NCBI RefSeq assembly: GCF_002893095.1
Contig: NZ_PKQQ01000010.1
Coordinates: forward strand, 115,665 to 179,664
Length of the DNA stretch: 64,000 bases
From: Stenotrophomonas sp. VV52
Lineage (GTDB): Bacteria > Pseudomonadota > Gammaproteobacteria > Xanthomonadales > Xanthomonadaceae
Direction: 5' to 3'
Positions 8,703-18,482 of the stretch are shown here, piece after piece; the first letter of the stretch is position 1; every line of letters starts with the position of its first letter. The position numbers and the translations under genes were made by a program. The notes under the pieces are model-generated. The model did not search any database. It saw nothing but the letters and a program-made list of their open reading frames with translations, and was not told the DNA's origin.

Positions 8703-9062
8703 TCAGCGGCGGTAGCACTGGCGCTCAACTACGCGGTCGCCGTTCCTGCTCTGCGAGTTGCCCTGGATCTGGCGACCGGCTGCGCCACCGGCAACCGCGC
8801 CGGCCACGGTGGCGATCTTCTTGCCGCTGCCGCCGCCGACCTGATTGCCGAGCAGGCCACCGACCACCGCACCGGTAGCGGTGCCGGCAATGCGGTTCGG
8901 ATCCTTGCTGTTGCGCTGTACCTCGACGTTCTTGCAGACCACCTTGGTGCCGTCATTGAAGCGGCGCCCTTCGTCCTTCGGCCCGTAGGTCTGGGCGCTG
9001 GCGCTGAATACCGAGGCCATCAGGGCGGCTGCACACAGCATGTTCCGGGTTGAAAGATTCAT
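8703..9062 (-). CDS. Exported glycine-zipper 2TM-domain protein
   Basis: This is a 119-residue protein with a signal peptide (residues 1-23, ending FSASA). A short mature region contains one Cys, followed by a glycine-zipper hairpin (about 62-102: GTATGAVVGGLLGNQVGGG then IATVAGAVAGGAAGRQIQG). It ends in a basic tail with a second Cys (RQCYRR). Such Gly-zipper proteins (SlyB/RickA/YmgG-like) insert in or associate with the outer membrane and often respond to envelope stress. The two Cys, one before and one after the zipper, could form a disulfide. The gene is monocistronic and converges on the tetR gene. Exact function unknown. Confidence 0.8.
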   Translation of the reverse strand: MNLSTRNMLCAAALMASVFSASAQTYGPKDEGRRFNDGTKVVCKNVEVQRNSKDPNRIAGTATGAVVGGLLGNQVGGGSGKKIATVAGAVAGGAAGRQIQGNSQSRNGDRVVERQCYRR

Positions 9063-9206
9063 GGTTGTCTCCCTCGTCTCATCACGTAGCGCCAGTGTCG
9101 GCGCGCGGCTGACAATCCACCGTGAAAACCCGTCGATACCGCGTCAAGGTGGTTCGCCCCGTTCAGGCGGCAGCCGGGGGCGCGAACCTGGCATGCAGCG
9201 TGCAGC

Positions 9207-10175
9207 TCAGTGCTTTGCCAACGCGTACTTCTTCTCCCCGGCAAGCACCGCCAGCCGTTCGCGCTGACCGTTGCCGTCCTGCCAGGCGAGGCGGTTTTCC
9301 GGCGGCGGCAGCGGGCAGGTCGCGTAATCGGTGTACGCGCAGGGCGGGTTGTAGGCGCGATTGAAGTCCACGACAACCGTGCCGTCCGCCGCGACCGGAT
9401 CGGTGTGCAGGTAGCGCCCTACCCCGTAACTCAGTTTGCCGGTGGTCTGGTCCTGGAACATCAGGTTCAACCCCTTTTCCGGATCCCCCAGCGCTTCCAA
9501 CCGCCACTCGCGCCCCTCCTTCTCGAAGGTCACATAGCCCGGATTGGGCGTGTCGGTCACCGTGCCGATCACGCTCGCGATGGGCAGCGTCCTGCCGGCC
9601 GGGTGCGGCACGAAGTGCGCCTGCACCCGCCAGTCCGGGTCGGCCGGGAAGAAGTCCAGGCCATGGAAGGCCAAGCGTGCCGGCGCGTCCGCATGGCGCA
9701 CCCGCAGCGCCAGCCGCTGGCCACGCTTGATCGCGGTGATCTGGCCCTTGCCGCCGTCGTACTCCAGCTTGGTCCCTCCGCCCGCGCCTTCCGGCGTCAA
9801 CTTCAGCTCGCCGCGCAGCGGCGTGCCGTCGGCGGTGATCGGTACGCCCTCGGTGGGTTGGAAGTACAGGCCGTCGGCGCGCTGCTCCACCTGGCCCAGC
9901 CGATCCGGCGCGATCGCCAGGTGGATGGCGTTCTCCTCGCCGCCGCCCACGCTGTGCGTCCCGGGCTCGATCCAGTGCAGTCCGATCAGGCTGATCCAGC
10001 CGTCGGGCTTGCCCAGGTCGGCGGCACGCTCGCGGACCCACGCGGCGTGCTCGCGTTGGAACGCATCGGCCACCGGCGCAACGGCGGGCGTGGCGACTGC
10101 CACCCTGTCCTGCTGGCTGCAGGCCGTTACGAACAGGCTCGTTACAAACAAACAGGCACGTGCGCGTGTCTTCAT
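9207..10175 (-). CDS. DUF1684 lipoprotein
   Basis: This is a 322-residue protein beginning with a lipoprotein signal peptide (about residues 1-19; lipobox VTAC followed by SQQ), so it is probably anchored in the periplasm. The rest is a DUF1684 domain: an N-terminal half with REHAAWVRERAADLGKPDGW, and a conserved C-terminal signature VVVDFNRAYNPPCAYT then CPLPPPENRLA. No catalytic role is established for this family that I know of. The ATG at 10175 is preferred because it lies 5 bases downstream of the TonB receptor stop and provides the lipobox. It is the third gene of the OsmC-like / TonB receptor / DUF1684 operon. Confidence 0.85.
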   Translation of the reverse strand: MKTRARACLFVTSLFVTACSQQDRVAVATPAVAPVADAFQREHAAWVRERAADLGKPDGWISLIGLHWIEPGTHSVGGGEENAIHLAIAPDRLGQVEQRADGLYFQPTEGVPITADGTPLRGELKLTPEGAGGGTKLEYDGGKGQITAIKRGQRLALRVRHADAPARLAFHGLDFFPADPDWRVQAHFVPHPAGRTLPIASVIGTVTDTPNPGYVTFEKEGREWRLEALGDPEKGLNLMFQDQTTGKLSYGVGRYLHTDPVAADGTVVVDFNRAYNPPCAYTDYATCPLPPPENRLAWQDGNGQRERLAVLAGEKKYALAKH

Positions 10176-10180
10176 GTCGT

Positions 10181-13100
10181 TCACCAGTTTTTGGAAATGC
10201 CGGCGTAGAGGTAACGCCCGTAGGTTTCGTGCAGCGCGCTCAGGTAATTGCCGGAGGCATTGAGCGGCGGTTCCTTGTCGAACAGGTTTCTTGCGCCCAC
10301 CTCCACCGCAGCGCCAGCGAGCGCGCCCTGGGTGAACTCCTTCTTCACCGACAGCGTCCAGCGCTGGGTGGAGCCCACCACGAACGGCGTGCGGTCGGCG
10401 TAGGCACCGGCGGTCACGCTGTCGATGTAGTCGTCGCGGAGGCGCACCGTCCAGTCCTGCAGGTTCCAGATCAGGGTGGCGCTGGCTCGCCATTCGGGCT
10501 TGGCGCCATTGATGCCGACTTCGTTGGCCGCGCCCAGGTCCGGCGCGATGATGTTCAGCTGCCCGCTGGCGATGGCGGCCGCCACCAGCTGCACCTCGGC
10601 GGGCTTCTGCTGGGTGTATTCCCTCAGCTGGCTGGCACTGACCAGAAACGCGAAGTTGCCCCACGCGGTCCCGGTCAGGCGCCAGTTGAAGTTGTAGTCC
10701 ACGCCCGACGCGGTCAGCGGATTGCGGTTCTGATAGCGGTTGTAGACATGCGTCACCACGCCGGCCGGCGCCAGACCCGAACCTTCGAACTGCGCAATGT
10801 CCTCGGCGGTCACCGCAGCGCGCACCACGTTCGGGTTGCTGCTGCCCTCCACCACGCGCAGGTACGCGTCGTAGAGCAATTCATCCCCCAGCGTGCTGAT
10901 CGGATTCTCGACCTTTACCCGCCACGCATCCACGCTCAGGCTGATCGTGCCGAAGCGTTCCGGCAGGAACCGCGGCTCGAACACTGCGCCCCACGACGAC
11001 TGCTTCGTTGTTTCCGGTTTGACATCCTCACCGTAGGAGGTCACCGCGCTTACCGACGGCTTCACCACCGAGCCGCTGCTGAAGGCATTCAAGCAGGCGC
11101 TGTAGTCGGGCTGCGCGCCCTTGGCGATCAGCGCGTGGCAGCGGATGGCATCGTTGTTGAAACCGAACCCGTAGGTCGGCGGTGAGTTGACCAGTTCCAG
11201 TCCGGGTGCGCGGAAGCCACCACTTACCGAGCCACGCAGCAGCACGCTGTCGTTCACTTTCCAGGCCGCCGCCAGTTTCGGTTTCGCGACCTGCCCCGCA
11301 TCACTGTAGTCCTCCCACCGTCCGGCCAACTGCAGGTCCAGCGACTGCACGAACGGCACGTTCTGCGCCGGCGAGACCAGCGGCACCGCGAATTCGATCA
11401 GCGCCGACTTGACGTTGCGGCTGCCGTGGACATCCGGTCGCGGGCTATGGGTGAAGAAATTGCTGCGCGCGATGGTGCCGGTGTACCAGTCCGTGTAGGG
11501 GTTGCTGCCGTCGATGTTGTCATCGCGGTCGTCGGTGCGGCTCTCATAACGGTACTCAACGCCCGCCGCCATGCCAATGTCACCCGCGTACCAGCTCAAC
11601 AGGTCGGAACGGTTGATCTTGAAGTCCCACAGCGCCAGTTCCGCCGTTCCTTCGCGGGTGGCCTCGCCGATGAACGACGAGGTGTCGTAGGGCGTGGCGT
11701 CACCGACGCGGATGCTGGCCGGGTCGCCGCCGCTGAAGGGGTTGTAGGCGCTGGCATCGGTGCGGTTCACCGCTTCGATGAAAGCATCGGTCAGCCCGCC
11801 CTGCTGGGTGTCGGTGCTGCGCGCCCGCGAGTACAGCAGCGCGCTTTCCCAGTTCCAGCCACCTTCGGTCCAGCCGCGCACGCCCAGCAGGAACCGCGAC
11901 TGGTCGTTGTCCACCTTGACCTTTCGAATGCCGGAGTCTGCGAACTGATAGTTGAGCAGCCGGATCGCGTCCGCACCGCGCAGCGACTGCGGCACCCAGT
12001 ACGCGTCCGGGCGGATGTGCAGCAGGAAGCCATCACCGCCGAAGCCGGACTCGCTGCTCACCCAGGACTCGGAACTGGCACGGTAATAGGCCAGTTCGCC
12101 GAACAGCTGCAGGTTGTCGGTCAGGTCGTAGCGGCCGCTGGCAAACACGTTGCCCTTGCGGATTGCCGGCGACGAGGTGATGCCTGGCTCGGCCGCCGAA
12201 TCGTAGTGGTAGCGCGTCGGCACCGAACCACTGGTCAAGGCACCCGTGGTCGGATTGACGTACCAGCTGCCGGTACGGCGCCCACCGGTGTAGGTCTCGA
12301 AGTGGCCCCAGGGGGTTCGCGTGCTGAAGCCGGTGGTGCCGTTCGGGTCCGGCACGCTGGTGCCGTCGCCGAGCGGACGGCGGCCATCGGTGGCGGTGAA
12401 CCACGCATCGGAGTTCAGCTGTGCGGTGCGCTTCGAGAAGCCGTACAGCAGCGACAGGTTGCCGCGCCCTCCGGCAAAGTCGCTGCCGAAGTATCCTTCC
12501 AGCGACACGTCTTCGCGGTGGCCGTCGCTCACCTTGCCGTAGTTCAGTTTGATCCCACCGCCATCGGCCAGGTTGCTCGGCATCACCAGGTCGACAACGC
12601 CTGCGATGGCGTCGGAGCCGTAGATGGACGACGCGCCATCCAGCAGCAGGTTGACCCGTTCCAGGCCGAACACCGGAATGGCATTGGCGTTGTAGGTGGT
12701 GTCGTCGCCGCTGTTGCTGATCGGGTGCTGCACGGTACGGCGGCCGTTGACCAGCAGCAGCGTGTACTTGGAGCCCAGGTTGCGCAGGTTCACCGAGCCG
12801 ACATCGCCGCGCGCAACGTTGGAGTTGCGGCCTGCATTGGTGGTGCCTTTCTCGGTGATGGCCACATCGCCGAACTGCGGCAGGCTGCGGAACAGCTCGT
12901 TGCCGTTGGTCGCCGCCGTGGCGTCGATCTGCTCACGGTCCACCGCAACCACCGGCAGCGCCGCCTGCGCGCCGCCCCCGGCGATCTGCGAACCGAGCAC
13001 CGAGACCTTGTCCAGCAACCGGGCGTTGGAGCCCTGGGTCTGCGAGGCGGACGCAGTGCTTTCCTCGGCAGGCTCGGCAGCCTCGCCCACCGGCGCCAGC

Positions 13101-13195
13101 AGCGTGCACAGCGCCAGCGCCAGGTGGCTGCGTCGCCACGGCAGGCCGCGCGCGGCGCGGCGGCCGAATGCACTCTCAGCGCGCGGCTTCTGCAT
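10181..13195 (-). CDS. Large TonB-dependent outer-membrane receptor
   Basis: This is a 1004-residue receptor. The ATG at 13195 lies inside the end of the upstream OsmC gene (20-base overlap) and gives a signal sequence of about 40 residues with a long basic start. The plug domain (about 65-200) carries VNLRNLGSKYTLLLVNGRRT and RVNLLLDGASSIYGSDAIAG, typical of the large Xanthomonadaceae receptors with SSIYGSDAIAG plugs that import carbohydrate- or peptide-type nutrients rather than classical siderophores. The barrel ends in GISKNW, with a terminal aromatic residue. Two Cys in the barrel (near RCHALIAKG and YSACLNAF) may form an extracellular disulfide. The substrate is not evident; its partners in the operon, an exported OsmC protein and a DUF1684 lipoprotein, are unusual. 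Confidence 0.9.
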   Translation of the reverse strand: MQKPRAESAFGRRAARGLPWRRSHLALALCTLLAPVGEAAEPAEESTASASQTQGSNARLLDKVSVLGSQIAGGGAQAALPVVAVDREQIDATAATNGNELFRSLPQFGDVAITEKGTTNAGRNSNVARGDVGSVNLRNLGSKYTLLLVNGRRTVQHPISNSGDDTTYNANAIPVFGLERVNLLLDGASSIYGSDAIAGVVDLVMPSNLADGGGIKLNYGKVSDGHREDVSLEGYFGSDFAGGRGNLSLLYGFSKRTAQLNSDAWFTATDGRRPLGDGTSVPDPNGTTGFSTRTPWGHFETYTGGRRTGSWYVNPTTGALTSGSVPTRYHYDSAAEPGITSSPAIRKGNVFASGRYDLTDNLQLFGELAYYRASSESWVSSESGFGGDGFLLHIRPDAYWVPQSLRGADAIRLLNYQFADSGIRKVKVDNDQSRFLLGVRGWTEGGWNWESALLYSRARSTDTQQGGLTDAFIEAVNRTDASAYNPFSGGDPASIRVGDATPYDTSSFIGEATREGTAELALWDFKINRSDLLSWYAGDIGMAAGVEYRYESRTDDRDDNIDGSNPYTDWYTGTIARSNFFTHSPRPDVHGSRNVKSALIEFAVPLVSPAQNVPFVQSLDLQLAGRWEDYSDAGQVAKPKLAAAWKVNDSVLLRGSVSGGFRAPGLELVNSPPTYGFGFNNDAIRCHALIAKGAQPDYSACLNAFSSGSVVKPSVSAVTSYGEDVKPETTKQSSWGAVFEPRFLPERFGTISLSVDAWRVKVENPISTLGDELLYDAYLRVVEGSSNPNVVRAAVTAEDIAQFEGSGLAPAGVVTHVYNRYQNRNPLTASGVDYNFNWRLTGTAWGNFAFLVSASQLREYTQQKPAEVQLVAAAIASGQLNIIAPDLGAANEVGINGAKPEWRASATLIWNLQDWTVRLRDDYIDSVTAGAYADRTPFVVGSTQRWTLSVKKEFTQGALAGAAVEVGARNLFDKEPPLNASGNYLSALHETYGRYLYAGISKNW

Positions 13196-14369
13196 ACGCG
13201 CCTCGCACGATGCTGCCTTCCAGCTTCTGTTCGTCCTTGACCAGGTTGTACAGCGGGCAGGTGGCTTCGACCGACTGGCGCAGCGCGTCGATCTCCTGCT
13301 CCGACGCCGGCGATTCAATGCGCACCTTGTAGCGGATATCGCTGAAGCGGGCCGGCGAGGTGACGTTGCTGCCGAAGCGCGGGCTCACCTGGCCGTCCAC
13401 GGTGAGTTCAAGCGAATCCAGCAGCACGTTCCGCGAGGCGGCCTGCACCTCGAAGATGTGGGTCAGGCAGGTACCGGTCACGCCAAGCAGGTGTTCCTCG
13501 ACGGTCGGGGCGAGCGCATAGCCCAGCAGTTCGGGCGCGCTGTCGTGCAGCTGCTGGTGGTACCCGTCCTTGCCCAGGAATGTGCGGCGCAGGCCGGTGT
13601 GGGGCTCGACGTGGGCGCGTGCGACCAGCGGCTCCGTGCCAGCCGGCTTGGCCTTCCCGGCGGCCGGCTTGACCTGCCTTGCCAGCACCGCCGGACGCTT
13701 TTCTTCGGTGATGAAGTCGCGCAGACCTGGCGGAAGCTTCGAATCGCGCGACGCTGGACTGTGGATGTATTCCACCTCGGCATGGCTGACCTGCTGCGGC
13801 CGGGTCACCAGGTCGATGGCCGAGGACTTCTCATGCACGGCGCGCTTGAGTGCCTGCAGCTGCGCATCGGTGGCCGGTGAGTCGATGTAGGCCACGTAGG
13901 AAAGGTTGTTCGGGTAGTCCAGGTTCTCGCTCTTGCGCTCGGGAATGCTGGTAAACACCACGTCCAGCGCATCCAGCGGCACGCCCTGCGCAGCCGCCTG
14001 CACGATGTATTCGTCGGCCACGGCACTGGCCAGCGTGCCCACCAGCGAGTCCCAGGAGCCGGCGCCGAGGTTGTAGCCGGCGTAGTCGCGGCCGCTGTCG
14101 CTGATGTACTGGAATTCCCCGGTCTGACCTATGCGCAGGCGGCGCACGCCCGAGCGGCTTTCGGCGGTGACCTTCGCGTGGATGGCGGTGGGCGTAGCCG
14201 GTTTGGCCGACTGTGCCTGGATGGCGTCGTGCTTGGCGGCCAGGTAGGCACGCAGCGGCGAGGCCGCCTCTTCAGCGGAAACGACCTGCGGGGCAGCCAA
14301 CAGCAGCATTGCAGACAGTGCGGTGGCACCGATAACCTTGAGCGGCGACAGGGAGCGGGCGATGGACAT
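13176..14369 (-). CDS. Exported tandem OsmC-family protein
   Basis: This is a 397-residue protein with a signal peptide (residues 1-32, ending VVSAE) followed by two OsmC-like repeats. In the second repeat (about 250-385) both peroxidatic-type cysteines are kept: Cys301 in TGTCLTH and Cys371 in EATCPLYN. In the first (about 75-200) the equivalent positions have no Cys, so it may be structural. OsmC/Ohr proteins are normally single-domain, cytosolic thiol peroxidases that reduce organic hydroperoxides; an exported two-repeat form is unusual. It is the first gene of an operon with a TonB receptor and a DUF1684 lipoprotein. Whether it acts as a peroxidase in the periplasm or has become a binding protein cannot be decided from sequence. 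Confidence 0.85.
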   Translation of the reverse strand: MSIARSLSPLKVIGATALSAMLLLAAPQVVSAEEAASPLRAYLAAKHDAIQAQSAKPATPTAIHAKVTAESRSGVRRLRIGQTGEFQYISDSGRDYAGYNLGAGSWDSLVGTLASAVADEYIVQAAAQGVPLDALDVVFTSIPERKSENLDYPNNLSYVAYIDSPATDAQLQALKRAVHEKSSAIDLVTRPQQVSHAEVEYIHSPASRDSKLPPGLRDFITEEKRPAVLARQVKPAAGKAKPAGTEPLVARAHVEPHTGLRRTFLGKDGYHQQLHDSAPELLGYALAPTVEEHLLGVTGTCLTHIFEVQAASRNVLLDSLELTVDGQVSPRFGSNVTSPARFSDIRYKVRIESPASEQEIDALRQSVEATCPLYNLVKDEQKLEGSIVRGAYAEAAR

Positions 14370-14496
14370 GGGCGAACGGCCTCCGAGGCGGATCGTGAAC
14401 AGAAGCCCACTCTTTCACGCCGCAACGCCGCAGTTAAATAACCGTTGGCGATTCCCATATACATGTGTGACACCCCATCCCGACGGACAGGACGGA

Positions 14497-14901
14497 ATGA
14501 CGAACCCGGATCCCCTGGTGCTGGTTTTCGAGGGCGGCGCCGTGCACGACATCCCCAGCTTCTACGCGGAGATCAACCGCGTCTTCATGGCCGACGAGGA
14601 CTGGCAGCTCGGGCATAGCCTGGATGCGCTGGATGACATGCTTTACGGCGGTTACGGGGTGTCGGCCGGACACGCAGGCGCGACGTTGATCTGGAAGGAC
14701 ATCGAACATAGCCGCAGAGCGCTCGGTGTGGAGACTACCCGTGCCTGGCTGCAGGCTAAGCTGGATGGAAACGACAGGTTCAACCGACCGCACATCGCGG
14801 GCCAGTTGCAGGCGCTGGACGCTGGAAAAAGGCTCACTTTCTACCAGATTGTCATGGACATCCTTGCGGCCCATCCCCGCATCAAGGTGTTGACTGGCTG
14901 A
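14497..14901 (+). CDS. Barstar-family (RNase inhibitor-like) protein
   Basis: This is a 134-residue soluble acidic protein. The segment IPSFYAEINRVFMADEDWQL then GHSLDALDDMLYGGYG matches the barstar fold core: the helix and loop that block the barnase active site, with the acidic cluster. An extra helical C-terminal half (about 70-134) is present, as in longer barstar-like proteins of Xanthomonadaceae. The ATG at 14497 is used; the frame is open upstream but would enter the divergent OsmC promoter. No ribonuclease gene is adjacent, so this looks like an orphan immunity-type inhibitor. It is transcribed divergently from the OsmC operon. Confidence 0.75.
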   Translation: MTNPDPLVLVFEGGAVHDIPSFYAEINRVFMADEDWQLGHSLDALDDMLYGGYGVSAGHAGATLIWKDIEHSRRALGVETTRAWLQAKLDGNDRFNRPHIAGQLQALDAGKRLTFYQIVMDILAAHPRIKVLTG

Positions 14902-14925
14902 CCCGGGAATACAATGGATCCACAC

Positions 14926-14984
14926 ACCCGGATCAGCTCCCCTCCTCACACGCTTTACGTGAGTGACGGGCCCGGGTTTTTTTT
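14926..14984 (+). terminator. Intrinsic terminator after the barstar gene
   Basis: ACCCGG (14926-14931) can pair with CCGGGT (14972-14977), enclosing a weaker inner CTCAC/GTGAG stem. A run of eight T follows at 14977-14984. Confidence 0.65.
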
Positions 14985-15035
14985 GCTTCCCATGAAAGCG
15001 CAGGACGTGGCACCAAGTGGATCAGCGCAGGGCCC

Positions 15036-15058
15036 AGCCACGCAGGGCGTGGCTCTAC
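15036..15058 (-). repeat. SMAG (GTAG-palindrome) repeat
   Basis: Read on the minus strand it is GTAG followed by AGCCACGC, a 3-base loop and the complement. It lies 35 bases upstream of the mutS start. This matches the short GTAG palindromes described as SMAG in S. maltophilia. Confidence 0.75.
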
Positions 15059-15092
15059 AATAGGGGGACCCGCCTGCTCCGATGGACCCCGC

Positions 15093-17681
15093 GTGACCCA
15101 GAAGCCCGCCGAACACACCCCGCTGATGAAGCAGTTCTTTGCCGCCAAGTCCGATTACCCGGACCTGCTGCTGTTCTTCCGGATGGGCGACTTCTACGAG
15201 CTGTTCTACGACGACGCGCGCAAGGCGGCGCGGCTGCTGGATATCACCCTGACCCAGCGCGGCAGCTCCGGCGGCGCGCCCATTCCGATGGCCGGCGTGC
15301 CGGTACATGCCTATGAGGGTTACCTGGCGCGACTGGTGGCGCTGGGCGAGTCGGTGGCGATCTGCGAGCAGATCGGGGACCCGGCGCTGGCCAAGGGGCT
15401 GGTCGAGCGCAAGGTGGTGCGCATCGTCACCCCCGGCACCGTCACCGATGAGGCGCTGCTGGACGAGCGACGCGACACGCTTCTGATGGCACTGTCGCGT
15501 GGCAAGAATGGCTATGGTCTGGCCTGGGCCGACCTGGCCGGCGGTCGCTTCCTGGTCAACGAGGTCGATTCCGAAGACGCGCTGGAGGCCGAGCTGGCCC
15601 GGCTGGAACCGGCCGAGCTGCTGGTGCCGGACGAAGAGAACTGGCCGGACTTCCTGAAGCAGCGCAGCGGCATCCGCCGTCGGGCGCCGTGGCTGTTCGA
15701 CGCCGACAGCGGCCGCCGCCAGCTGCTGGCCTTCTTCAAGCTGCACGACCTCACCGGCTTCGGCATCGACGACAAGCCGCGCGCCACCGCTGCCGCCGGC
15801 GCGCTGCTGGGTTACGTGGAAGAAACCCAGAAGCAGCGGCTGCCGCACCTGACCGCCATCGCCACCGAGTCGGCCAGCGAAGCCATCGCGATGAACGCGG
15901 CCACGCGCCGCCATCTGGAACTGGATACGCGCGTTGACGGCGACACCCGCAACACCCTGCTCGGCGTGCTCGACACCACGGTGACGCCGATGGGCGGGCG
16001 CCTGCTGCGACGCTGGCTGCACCGGCCACTGCGCGTGCGCGAAGTGCTGCAACAGCGCCACGATGCGGTGGCGACCTTGATCGACCGCGGTGCCGACGGC
16101 GATGTGCGCGATGCCTTCCGTGCGCTCGGCGACCTGGAACGCATCCTGACCCGCGTGGCGCTGCGCTCGGCGCGTCCACGCGATTTCTCCACGCTGCGCG
16201 ACGGGCTCGGGCTGCTGCCGGAGGTGCGTGCGGTGCTGGCGCCGCTGGATTCGCCGCGCCTGGTGGCGCTGCGCGAGTCGCTGGGTTCGCATGACGCATG
16301 CGCGCACCTGCTCGCCTCGGCCATCGCCCCTACCCCGCCGATGAAACTCAGCGACGGCGGCGTGATTGCCGAAGGCTACGACGCGGAGCTGGACGAACTG
16401 CGCCGGCTCTCGACCCACGCCGACCAGTTCCTGGTCGACCTGGAACAGCGCGAGCGCGCCAGCAGCGGCATCGCCACGCTGAAGGTCGGCTACAACCGCG
16501 TGCACGGTTACTACATTGAAATCAGCAAGGGCCAGAGCGACAAGGCGCCGGTGCATTACACCCGCCGCCAGACGCTGACCAATGCCGAGCGCTACATCAC
16601 CGAAGAGCTGAAGTCCTTCGAAGACAAGGTGCTTTCAGCGCGCGAGCGTTCGCTGTCACGCGAGAAGCTGCTGTACGAACAATTGCTGGACACGCTCGGC
16701 AGCGAGCTGGAACCGCTGAAGCAGTGCGCGGCGGCGCTAAGCGAACTGGACGTGCTGGCCGGTTTCGCCGAACGCGCGCAGGCGCTGGACTGGGCCCGCC
16801 CCGAGCTGGACAGCGCGCCGTGCCTGCGCATCGAGCGCGGCCGCCACCCGGTGGTGGAAGCGGTGCGTGAGCAGCCGTTCGAGCCCAACGACCTGGACCT
16901 GCACCCGGACCGCCGCATGCTGGTGATCACCGGCCCGAACATGGGCGGTAAGTCCACCTACATGCGCCAGAACGCGCTGATCGTGCTGCTGGCCCATATC
17001 GGCAGCTTCGTGCCCGCCAGCCGCGCGGTGATCGGCCCGATCGACCGCATCCTCACCCGCATCGGCGCCGGCGACGACCTGGCGCGCGGGCAGTCGACCT
17101 TCATGGTCGAAATGAGCGAGACCAGCTACATCCTGCACCACGCCACCGCGCAGTCGCTGGTGCTGATGGACGAGATCGGCCGTGGCACCTCGACCTACGA
17201 CGGCCTGGCCCTGGCCGACGCGGTGGCCCGCCACCTGGCCTTCGAGAACGGCTGCTACACGCTGTTCGCGACCCACTACTTCGAGCTGACCGCGCTCGCC
17301 GACGAGCAGCACCAGGGCGGCACCAGCGGCATCGCCAACGTTCACCTGGACGCGGTCGAGCACGGCGAGGCGCTGGTGTTCATGCACGCGGTGAAGGACG
17401 GCCCGGCCAACCGCAGCTTCGGCCTGCAGGTGGCCGCCCTGGCCGGCCTGCCCCGGGCCACCGTGGCCCAGGCCCGGCGCCGGCTGGCCGAGCTGGAGCA
17501 GCGTGGCGGCGAGACCGTGACCGCCAGCGTGACACCGCAGGCGCTGGATGCGCCGCAGCAGTTCGGGCTGTTCACCGCCCCGTCCAGCAAGGCGCAGGAG
17601 GCGTTGGCGGCGATCGACCCGGACGAGCTGACCCCGAAGCAGGCTTTGGAGGCGTTGTACCGGTTGAAGGCACTGGTTTAG
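15093..17681 (+). CDS. mutS: DNA mismatch repair protein MutS
   Basis: This is an 862-residue protein, full length for the family. The mismatch-reading motif FYE is at residues 34-36 (in [12 protein letters not shown]); the connector and lever domains follow. The C-terminal ABC-type ATPase has a Walker A at 614-622 (GPNMGGKST), the signature-like TSYILHHA region and Walker [17 protein letters not shown] with FATHYFEL. The start is a GTG at 15093; a nearby ATG at 15082 is in another frame. MutS binds mismatches in newly replicated DNA and recruits MutL. The gene appears monocistronic, with a SMAG palindrome just upstream and another downstream. Confidence 0.98.
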   Translation: MTQKPAEHTPLMKQFFAAKSDYPDLLLFFRMGDFYELFYDDARKAARLLDITLTQRGSSGGAPIPMAGVPVHAYEGYLARLVALGESVAICEQIGDPALAKGLVERKVVRIVTPGTVTDEALLDERRDTLLMALSRGKNGYGLAWADLAGGRFLVNEVDSEDALEAELARLEPAELLVPDEENWPDFLKQRSGIRRRAPWLFDADSGRRQLLAFFKLHDLTGFGIDDKPRATAAAGALLGYVEETQKQRLPHLTAIATESASEAIAMNAATRRHLELDTRVDGDTRNTLLGVLDTTVTPMGGRLLRRWLHRPLRVREVLQQRHDAVATLIDRGADGDVRDAFRALGDLERILTRVALRSARPRDFSTLRDGLGLLPEVRAVLAPLDSPRLVALRESLGSHDACAHLLASAIAPTPPMKLSDGGVIAEGYDAELDELRRLSTHADQFLVDLEQRERASSGIATLKVGYNRVHGYYIEISKGQSDKAPVHYTRRQTLTNAERYITEELKSFEDKVLSARERSLSREKLLYEQLLDTLGSELEPLKQCAAALSELDVLAGFAERAQALDWARPELDSAPCLRIERGRHPVVEAVREQPFEPNDLDLHPDRRMLVITGPNMGGKSTYMRQNALIVLLAHIGSFVPASRAVIGPIDRILTRIGAGDDLARGQSTFMVEMSETSYILHHATAQSLVLMDEIGRGTSTYDGLALADAVARHLAFENGCYTLFATHYFELTALADEQHQGGTSGIANVHLDAVEHGEALVFMHAVKDGPANRSFGLQVAALAGLPRATVAQARRRLAELEQRGGETVTASVTPQALDAPQQFGLFTAPSSKAQEALAAIDPDELTPKQALEALYRLKALV

Positions 17682-17722
17682 CCGGAGGTCGGGCCGCTTC
17701 GGCCGGATCCGACCCTGCGTGG

Positions 17723-17744
17723 GCCGGCCAACGGCCGGCGCTAC
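17723..17744 (-). repeat. SMAG (GTAG-palindrome) repeat
   Basis: On the minus strand GTAG is followed by the palindrome CGCCGGCCGTTGGCCGGC. It has nearly the same core as the copy at 20892. It lies between mutS and the DUF937 gene. Confidence 0.85.
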
Positions 17745-17841
17745 CAAGGCGATGCCCACCCCCGACGTGAAGCCTTCGCATGCCCTTCGTGCAGGCGGCG
17801 TTATGCTCCGGCCGTCCCATCCCGGGGCAAAGGAGTCGGTC

Positions 17842-18447
17842 GTGAATGCGAATTCGCTAACTCAAGCTCTTTTCTCGCAATTGCAGCAAGGCCAAGGCCT
17901 GCAGCAGGTTTCCCAGCAGTTGGGCCTGGAACCGCAGCAGGCCTCTTCGGCCATCAGTGCAGCCGTTCCACTGCTGTTGGGTGCACTTGGTACCAATGCC
18001 AGCCAGCCACAGGGCGCCCAGTCCCTGCTCAACGCCCTGCAGAAGGACCATCTCGGCGGCGGCGGTGGCGCAGGCGGCCTGGACATTGGCGGCATCCTCG
18101 GCGCCGTGCTCGGCGGCGGCGGTAGCGGCGCCACCAACGGGGCCGGCATCCTGGGTCACATGTTCGGCGGGCAGACCTCCCAGGCGGCCCAGCTGCTCGG
18201 CCAGAAGACCGGCCTGGACAGCGGACGGTCCACCCAACTGCTGGCCGTGCTGGCACCCATTGTGATGTCGTTCCTGGCCCAGCGCTTCGCCCAGCAGGGC
18301 AATGCCGGTGAACTCAGCCAGGCCCTGGGTGCCGAAACGCCTGCTTCCGCCAGTGGCGGCATCGGCGGGCTGCTCAACGCCTTCGACCAGGATGGCGATG
18401 GCAAATTTGGCGCGAGCGACGTAGTGGGCATGCTCTTCAAGCGCTGA
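17842..18447 (+). CDS. DUF937 (YidB-like) protein with a C-terminal EF-hand-like loop
   Basis: This is a 201-residue protein. The GTG at 17842 is chosen because AAAGGAG lies 6-7 bases upstream; earlier in-frame codons lie within the SMAG/intergenic stretch. Gln-rich helices (about 8-60) are followed by a Gly-rich low-complexity segment (about 70-100), a second helical block and a final FDQDGDGKFGASD loop with the DxDxDG calcium-binding pattern. DUF937 proteins are cytosolic and of unknown function; YidB of E. coli belongs here. The EF-hand-type ending suggests calcium binding but this is inferred. The gene is monocistronic. Confidence 0.8.
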   Translation: MNANSLTQALFSQLQQGQGLQQVSQQLGLEPQQASSAISAAVPLLLGALGTNASQPQGAQSLLNALQKDHLGGGGGAGGLDIGGILGAVLGGGGSGATNGAGILGHMFGGQTSQAAQLLGQKTGLDSGRSTQLLAVLAPIVMSFLAQRFAQQGNAGELSQALGAETPASASGGIGGLLNAFDQDGDGKFGASDVVGMLFKR

Positions 18448-18482
18448 CCCGGTCGCCGGTTCCCTTGGCCGGCGCCCTTTTG

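Noticed and set aside
11426..13240. Long plus-strand frame opposite the second TonB receptor
   Set aside because: Shadow; the minus strand has plug and barrel motifs.
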